This document shows, one piece after another, positions 57,243 through 64,000 of a stretch of 64,000 bases of DNA. The DNA is taken from the NCBI RefSeq assembly GCF_026341275.1, contig NZ_JAIFZO010000002.1:6664118-6728117 (forward strand). Direction: 5' to 3'. The notes below the pieces were generated by a model. That model did not search any database. It was given only the letters and a program-made list of their open reading frames with translations, and was not told the origin of the DNA. The first letter of the stretch is position 1; every line of letters begins with the position of its first letter. The stretch is from Streptomyces ortus. GTDB taxonomy: Bacteria; Actinomycetota; Actinomycetes; Streptomycetales; Streptomycetaceae. A program made the position numbers and the translations under genes.

Positions 57243-58898
57243 GTGAGTGAGTGGACGCGCGGAGTGGTGGTGGTCGCCGCCGCTGTGGGCCTGTGCGTCC
57301 TGGCACCCGGTGCCGCGGCACCGGCATGGGGGCTCCGCCCCCGAACCCCCGTCGCGCAGTTCCCCGCGCCCCTTGCGGAGCCGGCCGTATCCGGCGACGA
57401 CAAGATCTTCGTGTTGCCCGTCGAGTTCGCCGACTACGCGCACAATCGGATTCCGGAGCCCGACCGGTCCGTCGACAACTCCACCGTCTGGACCGCGGAC
57501 TACAGCCCCGCCTACTACCAGCGGCAGATCTTCGGCACCGCCGATGACACCCTGCGCTCCTACTACCAGCGGCAGTCCAGCGGCGCCTACACCATCAGCG
57601 GCACCGTCCACGACTGGACACGCGTGGGCCGGCCCCTCGCGCACTACGGCACCGACACCTGCAAGAAGCAGGGCAAGCCGATCTCGACGTACTACTGCAA
57701 TCAGCGGCTCGTCACGGACGGACTCGACCGGTGGTACGCGGATCAGCGTGCCACCGGCCGGAGCGTCGCCTCACTGCGCAAGTACCTCGCCACGTACGAC
57801 ACCTGGGACCGCCACGACCACGACCGGGACGGGAACTTCGACGAACCCGACGGCTATCTCGACCGTGTGATGCTGATGTTCGCGGGGGAGTCGCAGGTCA
57901 ACGGCGGTGGTGTCAACGGCTCCGACGCCATCGGGTCCCACCGCGGCACCGTCAGCCATCTGCAGACCGGCGCGGACGAGCTGGGTCCGGCGGGTGGTGG
58001 CAAGGAGGGCGGCAGCGAGGTCGGCGACTCCGGGATCTGGGTCGACGACTACACCATGACCAACGAGAACCGCGGTCTCGGCACCCTGGCCCACGAGTAC
58101 GGCCACGACCTCGGCCTGCCCGACCTGTACGACACCTCGGGCGCCGAGAACTCCACCGGCTTCTGGTCGGCGATGGCGCAGGGGTCCCTGCTGTCGGACG
58201 ACAGCGAACTCGCGGCCCATCCGGCCGACTTGGGTGCCTGGGCCAGGCTTCGGCTCGGGTGGCTCGACTACGTGACCGTCAAGTCCGGTGCCTCCTCCAC
58301 CGTCACTCTCAATCCGCTCTCCGTGCCCTCCGCGACCGCCGGCCCCGAGGCGCTGCTGGTGAACCTGCCGGCCGACGCGGACGGCAATGCCCGCTACTAC
58401 GTCGTCGAGAACAGGCAGTACGTCGGGGACGACAGGTTCCTCAAGTCGAGCCCCTTCCAGCTCGGTTGGGCGCCGCAACGGCCCCGGTTCAAGGAGCGGC
58501 TGCACTACGAGAGCGGCATCCTGATCTGGTACTGGGACACCAGGTACCGCGACAACAAGACCCGCGCGAACGGCGGTCACGGCCGGATCCTGCCGGTCGA
58601 CGCCCATGCCGAACCCGCCAGGACCGCCTCCGGCGCGGTGATCCGCAATCGCCTCCAGACGTACGACGCGCCCTTCGGACTGCGGCCCACCACCCCGCTC
58701 GTCTTCCACCTCGGCGGAGTGCGGACGGTGATCCCGGCCCGGCCCGCCGTCCCGGTCTTCGACGACCTCGAAGGGGTCCACCACCACGACGCCGCCCCCT
58801 ACGGATCCAGCTACGACGCCGACTCCGGGACCACCGTCACCGTGGACGAGGAACACACCGACGGCCGAGTGCGGGTTTCGGTCGGTTCGACCGGCTGA
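57243..58898 (+). CDS. Secreted M6-family metalloprotease
   Basis: This is a 551-residue exported zinc protease of the immune-inhibitor-A/M6 type. GTG 57243 follows AGGAGG. The signal peptide is GVVVVAAAVGLCVLAPGAAA. The zinc site is His284-Glu285-x-x-His288 in LAHEYGHDLGLPDLYD, with the M6 feature that a Gly-Leu-Pro-Asp follows. Segments IFVLPVEFADYAHNRIPEPD at the mature start and YYVVENRQYVGDD near the end are also typical. Residues about 29-45 (WGLRPRTPVAQFPAPLA) are encoded by a copy of the dispersed genomic repeat, read in frame between signal and mature domain. It is expected to degrade extracellular protein. No operon partner precedes it. Confidence 0.9.
   Translation: MSEWTRGVVVVAAAVGLCVLAPGAAAPAWGLRPRTPVAQFPAPLAEPAVSGDDKIFVLPVEFADYAHNRIPEPDRSVDNSTVWTADYSPAYYQRQIFGTADDTLRSYYQRQSSGAYTISGTVHDWTRVGRPLAHYGTDTCKKQGKPISTYYCNQRLVTDGLDRWYADQRATGRSVASLRKYLATYDTWDRHDHDRDGNFDEPDGYLDRVMLMFAGESQVNGGGVNGSDAIGSHRGTVSHLQTGADELGPAGGGKEGGSEVGDSGIWVDDYTMTNENRGLGTLAHEYGHDLGLPDLYDTSGAENSTGFWSAMAQGSLLSDDSELAAHPADLGAWARLRLGWLDYVTVKSGASSTVTLNPLSVPSATAGPEALLVNLPADADGNARYYVVENRQYVGDDRFLKSSPFQLGWAPQRPRFKERLHYESGILIWYWDTRYRDNKTRANGGHGRILPVDAHAEPARTASGAVIRNRLQTYDAPFGLRPTTPLVFHLGGVRTVIPARPAVPVFDDLEGVHHHDAAPYGSSYDADSGTTVTVDEEHTDGRVRVSVGSTG
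57327..57372 (+). repeat. Dispersed repeat copy inside a coding sequence
   Basis: Within the M6 protease gene, GGGGGCTCCGCCCCC at 57329-57343 is followed by the 19-mer GCGCAGTTCCCCGCGCCCC at 57354-57372. This arrangement otherwise occurs only between genes in this window. It is read through as part of the region between the signal peptide and the protease domain. Confidence 0.8.
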
Positions 58899-58944
58899 CC
58901 GCCCGGGCCTGTGGAGCGCATCGCGACTGCGATACAACTGGAGC

Positions 58945-59781
58945 ATGGTAAAGATCCTCATCAGTGCCGACATGGAGGGCGCCACCGGGGTGACCTGGCC
59001 GGCCGACGTGCTGCCGGGCACACCGCAGTGGGAGCGGTGCCGGTCGATGTTCACCTCGGACGTGAACGCCGCGGTCCTCGGCTTCTTCGACGGCGGCGCC
59101 GACGAGGTCCTCATCAACGAGGCCCACTGGACCATGCGCAACCTGTTCCTGGAGCAACTGGACGAACGAGCGCAGATGCTCACAGGGCGGCACAAATCGC
59201 TCTCCATGGTCGAGGGTGTGCAGCACGGCGACGTCGACGGCATCGCCTTCGTCGGCTACCACGCGGGAGCGGGCATGGAGGGCGTCCTCGCCCACACCTA
59301 CCTCGCCAACTCGATCACCGGCGTGTGGGTGAATGACGAGCGGGCCAGCGAGGGCCTGCTCAACGCCCGCGTCGTCGCCGAGTACGGAGTCCCCGTCGTG
59401 CTCGTCACCGGCGACGACGTGGCCTGCGAGGACGCGCTCGGCTACGCGCCCGAGGCGCTGAAGGTCGCCGTCAAGGACCATGTCTCGCGGTACGCGGCCG
59501 TGTGCCGCACCCCGGCCCGTACGGCGGCGGACATCCGCTCGGCGGCCGAGGAGGCGACCCGGCTCGCGGTACGGCACGAACCCGCGCAGGCGGGTCCCTT
59601 CACCGTGGCGCTCGAGTTCGACGCCGAGCACCTGGCCATGTCGGCCACCGTCGTCCCGGGCGTCGAACAGACCGGGGAACGCAAGGTGGCGTACACCAGC
59701 GCCACGATGTACGAGGGCATCCGGACCTTCAAGGCGGTCACCACGATCGTCTCGGCCGCCGTGGAGGAGAACTATGGCTGA
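58945..59781 (+). CDS. M55-family D-aminopeptidase (DppA-like)
   Basis: This 278-residue zinc peptidase has the SxDxEG key sequence MVKILISADMEGATGVTW, with Asp9 and Glu11 as metal ligands, then LINEAHWTMRN and FVGYHAGAGMEGVLAHTY with the conserved His. DppA of Bacillus is a decameric D-Ala-D-Ala aminopeptidase, and the same fold is expected here. No signal peptide is present, so it acts in the cytoplasm on imported peptides. It is the first gene of a coupled operon; its stop overlaps the M20 gene start by eight bases. A D-amino-acid dipeptide substrate is likely but not proven. Confidence 0.88.
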   Translation: MVKILISADMEGATGVTWPADVLPGTPQWERCRSMFTSDVNAAVLGFFDGGADEVLINEAHWTMRNLFLEQLDERAQMLTGRHKSLSMVEGVQHGDVDGIAFVGYHAGAGMEGVLAHTYLANSITGVWVNDERASEGLLNARVVAEYGVPVVLVTGDDVACEDALGYAPEALKVAVKDHVSRYAAVCRTPARTAADIRSAAEEATRLAVRHEPAQAGPFTVALEFDAEHLAMSATVVPGVEQTGERKVAYTSATMYEGIRTFKAVTTIVSAAVEENYG

Positions 59782-61117
59782 CATGAGCGTGATAGAGCAG
59801 GCGGCCGTCGACGAGCAGGCCCTGGACGAGGTCGTCCGGTTCACCTCCGACCTCATCCGCATCGACACCACCAACCGCGGTGGCGGCGACTGCCAGGAGC
59901 GGCCGGCCGCCGAGTACGCCGCCGCCCTGCTCGCCGAGGCGGGCCTTGAGCCGACCCTCCTGGAGCGCACCAAGGGGCGTACGAACGTCGTCGCGCGCCT
60001 GGAGGGCACCGACCCGTCCGCCGACGCGCTGCTCGTCCACGGCCACCTGGACGTCGTACCCGCGCAGGCGGAGGACTGGAGCGTCCATCCGTTCTCCGGC
60101 GAGGTCCGCGACGGGGTCGTCTGGGGACGCGGCGCGGTCGACATGAAGAACATGGACGCGATGATCCTCGCGGTCGTCCGGCAGTGGGCGCGCGCAGGCG
60201 TACGCCCCCGCCGCGACCTGGTGATCGCGTTCACCGCGGACGAGGAGGCGAGCGCCGAGGACGGTTCGGGCTTCCTCGCCGACCAGCACGCCGGGCTCTT
60301 CGCGGGGTGCACCGAGGGCATCAGCGAGTCCGGGGCGTTCACCTTCCACGACGGCGGCGGACGCCAGCTGTACCCGCTCGCCGCGGGCGAGCGCGGCACC
60401 GGCTGGCTCAAGCTCACCGCACACGGCCGGGCGGGCCACGGCTCCAAGGTGAACCGGTCCAACGCGGTGACCCGGCTGGCCGCCGCGATCGCGCGGATCG
60501 GCGACCACGAGTGGCCCGTACGGCTCACCCCGACGGTCCGCGCGGCACTCACCGAACTCGCCGCGCTGTACGGCATCGAGCCCACGCTCGACGACCCGGC
60601 CGGGGTCGACCGGCTGATGGAGAAGCTCGGTCCCGCCGCCTCCCTCGTCGAGGCCACGGTCCGCAACAGCGCCAACCCGACCATGCTGGACGCCGGTTAC
60701 AAGGTCAACGTGATCCCCGGAGAGGCCGTCGCACACGTCGACGGACGCTTCCTGGCGGGTACGGAGGACGAGTTCCGCGCCACCCTCGACCGGCTCACCG
60801 GGCCGGACGTGGAGTGGGAGTTCGTCCACCGCGAGGTCGCCCTGCAGGCGCCGCTGGACTCGACGACGTACGCCCGGATGCGCGCCGCCGTGGAGGAGTT
60901 CGCGCCCGAGGGGAACGTCGTGCCCTACTGCATGTCGGGGGGCACGGACGCCAAGCAGTTCTCGCGCCTCGGCATCACCGGCTACGGTTTCGCACCGCTG
61001 AAGCTCCCGCCGGGCTTCGACTACCAGGCCCTCTTCCACGGAGTCGACGAAAGGGTGCCCGTCGAGGCACTGCATTTCGGAGTCCGGGTACTCGACCGCT
61101 TCCTGCGCACGGCCTAG
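59774..61117 (+). CDS. M20-family metallopeptidase/amidohydrolase
   Basis: This is a 447-residue dinuclear zinc hydrolase of the ArgE/DapE/PepV type. Metal-binding motifs are LLVHGHLDVVPAQAEDW, VWGRGAVDMKNMDAM and AFTADEEASAEDGSG (the general-base Glu pair), with the lid-domain segment TAHGRAGHGSKVNRSNAV and the final His in LFHGVDERV. It removes an acyl or peptidyl group from an amino acid or splits dipeptides. It overlaps the M55 gene, so the two are translated together. Its stop TAG is followed immediately by the S9 gene. The likely role is finishing degradation of peptides, possibly with D- or diamino acids. Confidence 0.88.
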   Translation: MADMSVIEQAAVDEQALDEVVRFTSDLIRIDTTNRGGGDCQERPAAEYAAALLAEAGLEPTLLERTKGRTNVVARLEGTDPSADALLVHGHLDVVPAQAEDWSVHPFSGEVRDGVVWGRGAVDMKNMDAMILAVVRQWARAGVRPRRDLVIAFTADEEASAEDGSGFLADQHAGLFAGCTEGISESGAFTFHDGGGRQLYPLAAGERGTGWLKLTAHGRAGHGSKVNRSNAVTRLAAAIARIGDHEWPVRLTPTVRAALTELAALYGIEPTLDDPAGVDRLMEKLGPAASLVEATVRNSANPTMLDAGYKVNVIPGEAVAHVDGRFLAGTEDEFRATLDRLTGPDVEWEFVHREVALQAPLDSTTYARMRAAVEEFAPEGNVVPYCMSGGTDAKQFSRLGITGYGFAPLKLPPGFDYQALFHGVDERVPVEALHFGVRVLDRFLRTA

Positions 61118-61125
61118 TGGAAAAA

Positions 61126-63153
61126 ATGGGGGACACAGTGCAGACGCTGGCCTACGGTTCCTGGCCCTCGCCCATCGACGCGGCGCTCGCCGCCGCGCAC
61201 GACGGGCACCCCGACTTCGTCGGCTTCGTCGGCGACGAGGCCTGGTGGACCGAACCCCGGCCCGCCGAGGGAGGTCGCCGCACCCTGGTGCGCCGCCTCG
61301 CCGACGGTACGGAGGAGTCGGTGCTGCCCGCCCCGTGGAACGTCCGCAGCCGCGTCATGGAGTACGGCGGACAGCCCTGGACCGGCACGCTCCGCGAGGA
61401 CGGCCCGCTGGTCGTCTTCGTGAACTTCGCCGACCAGCGGCTCTACGCGTACGAGCCCGCCGACCCCGGGAGCGGCCCGCGCCCCCTCACCCCCGTGTCC
61501 TCCGTGGGCGGCGGACTGCGGTGGGTGGACCCGCGGGTGCGCCTCGAACACGGCGAGGTCTGGTGCGTACTGGAGGAGTTCACCGGCGACGGGCCCAGCG
61601 ATGTGCGGCGGCTCGTCGCCGCGGTTCCGCTGGACGGCTCCGCCGCCGAGGACCGGGCCGCGGTGCGCGAACTCACCGACGACCGGCACCGGTTCGTCAC
61701 CGGGCCGCGGATCTCGCCCGACGGGCGGCGCGCGGCCTGGCTGGCCTGGGACCACCCGCGGATGCCGTGGGACGGCACCGAGCTGCTGGTGGCCGAGGTG
61801 ACCCCCGACGGCACGCTGGGGGAGCCCCGGACGGTCGCGGGCGGACCCGACGAGGCGATCGCCCAGGCCGACTGGGGCCGCGACGGCTCCCTGCTGTACT
61901 CCAGCGACCGCACCGGCTGGTGGAACCTCTACCGGGCGTCCGGCGACGCCACCGACAGCGACGGCACCGGCGGCGACGCCGAGCCGCCCTTCCTCCTGTG
62001 CACCCGCGAGCAGGAGTTCGGCGGGCCGCTGTGGACGGTCGGCCGCCGCTGGTTCGCCCCCCTGGACAGCGGCCTGATCGCCGTCGTGCACGGCCGGGGC
62101 GCCGCCGTGCTCGGCATCCTCGACCCGGAGAGCGGCGAGGTCGTCGACGCGGCCGGGCCCTGGACCGAGTACGAGCCGACTCTCGCCGTCGACGGCAGCC
62201 GCGTCGTCACCGTCGCCGCCAGCCCGCGCAGCGCGTACGAGGTCGTCGAACTGGACGCCCGTACCGGACGGGCCCGTGTCGTGGGAGCCCGGCACGACGA
62301 CCCGGTGGACCCCGCCTACTACCCGGAACCGCAGATCCGTACGTTCACCGGGCCCGCCGGCCGGGAGATCCACGCGCACATCTATCCGCCCCACCACCCC
62401 GGCCATGTGGCCCCCGGCGACGTGCTCCCGCCCTATGTCGTCTGGGCGCACGGCGGGCCCACCGGCCGCGCCCCGCTCGTCCTCGACCTGCAGATCGCCT
62501 ACTTCACCTCGCGCGGCATCGGGGTCGCCGAGGTCAACTACGGCGGCTCCACCGGGTACGGGCGCGAGTACCGCAACCGGCTGCGCGAGCAGTGGGGTGT
62601 GGTGGACGTCGAGGACTGCGCGGCCGTCGCCCTCGCCCTCGCCGAGGAGGGCACCGCCGACCGCGACCGGCTGGCCGTCCGGGGCGGCAGCGCGGGCGGC
62701 TGGACCGCCGCCGCCTCCCTGGTCGGCACCGACGTCTACGCGTGCGGGACGATCCTCTACCCCGTCCTCGACCTGGTCGGCTGGGGCGTGGGCGAGACGC
62801 ACGACTTCGAGTCCCAGTACCTGGAGAGCCTGATCGGGCCGCGCGCCGAGGTGCCCGCACGGTACGCCGAGCGCTCGCCCACCGAGCACGCGGACAAGGT
62901 CACCGCGCCCTTCCTGCTCCTTCAGGGCCTCGACGACGTCATCTGCCCGCCCGCGCAGTGCGAGCGGTTCCTCGCCCGACTGGAGGAGCGGGCGCGGTCC
63001 GTGCCGCATGCCTACCTCACCTTCGAGGGCGAGGGCCACGGATTCCGGCGCACCGACACGATGGTGCGCGCCCTGGAGGCCGAGCTCTCCCTGTACGCCC
63101 AGGTGTTCGGCCTCAACCCGTCCGGAGTGCCCGCACTGGAGCTCGTCAAGTGA
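61126..63153 (+). CDS. S9-family serine peptidase (acylaminoacyl/dipeptidyl peptidase type)
   Basis: This 675-residue peptidase has a seven-bladed beta-propeller (residues about 1-410) and a C-terminal alpha/beta hydrolase. The catalytic Ser522 is in LAVRGGSAGGWTAAASL, the Asp in LQGLDDVICPPAQ and the His in FEGEGHGFRRTD. WAHGGPTGRAPLVL gives the oxyanion HGGP motif. It would remove residues from short peptides that fit through the propeller in the cytoplasm. ATG 61126 is used; GTG 61117 overlaps the upstream TAG and GTG 61138 is also possible, so the exact start is uncertain. It is operonic with the M20 and M55 genes. Confidence 0.88.
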   Translation: MGDTVQTLAYGSWPSPIDAALAAAHDGHPDFVGFVGDEAWWTEPRPAEGGRRTLVRRLADGTEESVLPAPWNVRSRVMEYGGQPWTGTLREDGPLVVFVNFADQRLYAYEPADPGSGPRPLTPVSSVGGGLRWVDPRVRLEHGEVWCVLEEFTGDGPSDVRRLVAAVPLDGSAAEDRAAVRELTDDRHRFVTGPRISPDGRRAAWLAWDHPRMPWDGTELLVAEVTPDGTLGEPRTVAGGPDEAIAQADWGRDGSLLYSSDRTGWWNLYRASGDATDSDGTGGDAEPPFLLCTREQEFGGPLWTVGRRWFAPLDSGLIAVVHGRGAAVLGILDPESGEVVDAAGPWTEYEPTLAVDGSRVVTVAASPRSAYEVVELDARTGRARVVGARHDDPVDPAYYPEPQIRTFTGPAGREIHAHIYPPHHPGHVAPGDVLPPYVVWAHGGPTGRAPLVLDLQIAYFTSRGIGVAEVNYGGSTGYGREYRNRLREQWGVVDVEDCAAVALALAEEGTADRDRLAVRGGSAGGWTAAASLVGTDVYACGTILYPVLDLVGWGVGETHDFESQYLESLIGPRAEVPARYAERSPTEHADKVTAPFLLLQGLDDVICPPAQCERFLARLEERARSVPHAYLTFEGEGHGFRRTDTMVRALEAELSLYAQVFGLNPSGVPALELVK

Positions 63154-63194
63154 GCAGCCGTCGGGTGAGCGAGCGGGGTGTGAGCGAACGTTGA
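63150..63194 (+). CDS. Possible 14-codon coupling ORF
   Basis: GTG 63150 overlaps the stop of the S9 gene (GTGA) and opens a 14-residue frame, VSSRRVSERGVSER, that ends with TGA at 63192-63194. That stop overlaps the TTG start of the next gene (TTGA). It may serve only to carry ribosomes to a weak TTG start that lacks its own ribosome site. It could equally be chance. Confidence 0.3.
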   Translation: MSSRRVSERGVSER

Positions 63195-64000
63195 AGGAGC
63201 TCGTCAGGCCCGCGCGGCTGGTCGCCGGCGCGCGGGTCGCCGTCGTCGCGCCGAGCGGGCCCGTGCCGGAGGAACGGCTGCGGGCGGGGCTCGACATCCT
63301 GCGGGGCTGGGACCTCGACCCGGTTCTGGCACCCCATGTCCTGGACCGGCACACGACGTTCGGCTATCTGGCGGGCACGGACGCCGACCGGGCGGCCGAC
63401 TTCCAGGCCGCCTGGTGCGACCCGTCGGTGGCCGCGGTGCTCTGCGCCCGCGGCGGCTACGGCGTGCAGCGCATGGCCGGCCTGCTCGACTGGGACGCGC
63501 TGCGGGCCGCGGGGCCCAAGGTGCTGGTCGGCTTCAGTGACGTCACCGCTCTCCACGAGGCCTTCGCCACGCGGCTGGGGCTCGTGACCCTGCACGGTCC
63601 GATGGCCGCGGGCATCGACTTCGTCAAGAACGCCCGCGCCCAGGACCATCTCCGGGCGACCCTCTTCGAGCCGGAGTCCGTGCGGACGATCAGGCCGGCG
63701 GCGGCCGGGCGGGTCCTGGTGCCGGGGCGGGCCGACGGCGTCCTGCTCGGCGGCTGTCTGAGCCTGCTCGCCTCCGAGCTGGGGACACCGCGCGCCCGGC
63801 CCTCCGCGGGCGGCGGGCTGCTGTGTCTGGAGGACGTGGGCGAAGAGGTGTACCGCCTGGACCGGTACCTCACGCAGCTCCTGCGGGCCGGCTGGTTCGA
63901 GGGGGTCGCGGGGGTCCTGCTCGGGTCCTGGGACCGGTGCGGCCCCTACGAGCGGGTGCGGGAGCTGCTTCTGGACCGGCTCGGCGGGCTCGGGGTGCCG
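63191..64000 (+). CDS. S66-family LD-carboxypeptidase, N-terminal part
   Basis: The window ends inside this gene; 270 codons are present. It starts LKELVRPARLVAGARVAVVA with a TTG at 63191, since no ATG or GTG lies in frame before it. S66 signatures are PSGPVPEERL, LCARGGYGVQRMAGLLDW and the nucleophile Ser in VLVGFSDVTALHEAF, then LHGPMAAG and GVLLGGCLSLLASELGTP, with the catalytic Glu in CLEDVGEEVYRLDRYL. LD-carboxypeptidases remove the terminal D-Ala from murein tetrapeptides, or cleave related microcin-like substrates, in the cytoplasm. With the M55 D-aminopeptidase upstream this suggests a murein-peptide recycling operon. The C-terminal His region is cut off. Confidence 0.85.
   Translation, partial: MKELVRPARLVAGARVAVVAPSGPVPEERLRAGLDILRGWDLDPVLAPHVLDRHTTFGYLAGTDADRAADFQAAWCDPSVAAVLCARGGYGVQRMAGLLDWDALRAAGPKVLVGFSDVTALHEAFATRLGLVTLHGPMAAGIDFVKNARAQDHLRATLFEPESVRTIRPAAAGRVLVPGRADGVLLGGCLSLLASELGTPRARPSAGGGLLCLEDVGEEVYRLDRYLTQLLRAGWFEGVAGVLLGSWDRCGPYERVRELLLDRLGGLGVP

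Overview
The window is high-GC actinobacterial DNA. GTG, TTG and ATG starts are mixed, start and stop codons often overlap (ATGA, GTGA), third codon positions are G/C-rich, and there are twin-arginine or long signal peptides, a PucR regulator, F420-type enzymes and a SpoIIE/RsbW-type phosphatase. All of this points to Streptomyces or a close relative. The order pssA-psd-acdH-maoC-citE-meaA-ccr-tetR-hbd matches, from memory, the S. coelicolor SCO6467-SCO6475 region (not verified here). No rRNA, tRNA, CRISPR array, prophage or intact transposon was seen.

Region 1 (1-3.3 kb) holds the end of a dihydropyrimidinase, an F420-type oxidoreductase and an NCS1 nucleobase/hydantoin permease, which suggests reductive pyrimidine or hydantoin catabolism. 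Region 2 (3.4-19.2 kb) is a housekeeping mix: two small exported proteins, gamma-glutamyltransferase, an inositol-phosphatase-family enzyme, a phytoene-desaturase-like flavoprotein translationally coupled to a macro-domain protein, a very large secreted GH2 beta-galactosidase with a LamG insertion, an alkylation-repair pair (Ada/AlkA fusion plus Ogt), a Nudix hydrolase, a small secreted protein and glycerate kinase. Region 3 (19.2-25.9 kb) is a PucR regulator divergent from a five-gene branched-chain-amino-acid/amide-type ABC importer. It is bounded by a 213-bp palindrome on one side and a strong hairpin on the other.

Region 4 (26-37 kb, minus strand) has phosphatidylserine synthase and decarboxylase, then a tightly packed ethylmalonyl-CoA pathway operon (ccr-meaA-citE-maoC-acdH), a TetR regulator and a duplicated 3-hydroxyacyl-CoA dehydrogenase. 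A 17-bp perfect palindrome upstream of ccr is a good operator candidate. The pathway would turn acetoacetyl/crotonyl-CoA into ethylmalonyl-CoA, methylsuccinyl-CoA, mesaconyl-CoA and finally glyoxylate plus propionyl-CoA. It supports growth on C2 units or lipids and supplies ethylmalonyl-CoA for polyketides.

Region 5 (37-51.3 kb) is more eroded. It has a HEAT-repeat gene, arrays of a 19-bp dispersed repeat, the N-terminal stub of a response regulator, a GNAT acetyltransferase broken by an in-frame TGA, a secreted tripeptidyl-aminopeptidase-like hydrolase, a radical-SAM gene behind a perfect LexA-type box, an MFS exporter fused to three beta-sandwich repeats, a PAS-GAF-SpoIIE-HATPase signalling protein, a methyltransferase and a secreted GH76 mannanase.

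Region 6 (51.4-57.1 kb) is a trans-4-hydroxyproline catabolic operon: a three-subunit D-hydroxyproline dehydrogenase, a DapA-family deaminase, a 2-epimerase and a GntR/FCD regulator. Region 7 (57.2-64 kb) is a peptidase block: a secreted M6 protease, then a coupled operon of M55 D-aminopeptidase, M20 hydrolase, S9 peptidase and S66 LD-carboxypeptidase (cut by the window end). This resembles a murein-peptide recycling set.

The most distinctive features are the dispersed 19-bp repeat family (an array with an exact 35-bp period, and one copy read in frame inside a protease gene), the broken regulatory and GNAT genes, and the LexA-box radical-SAM gene.
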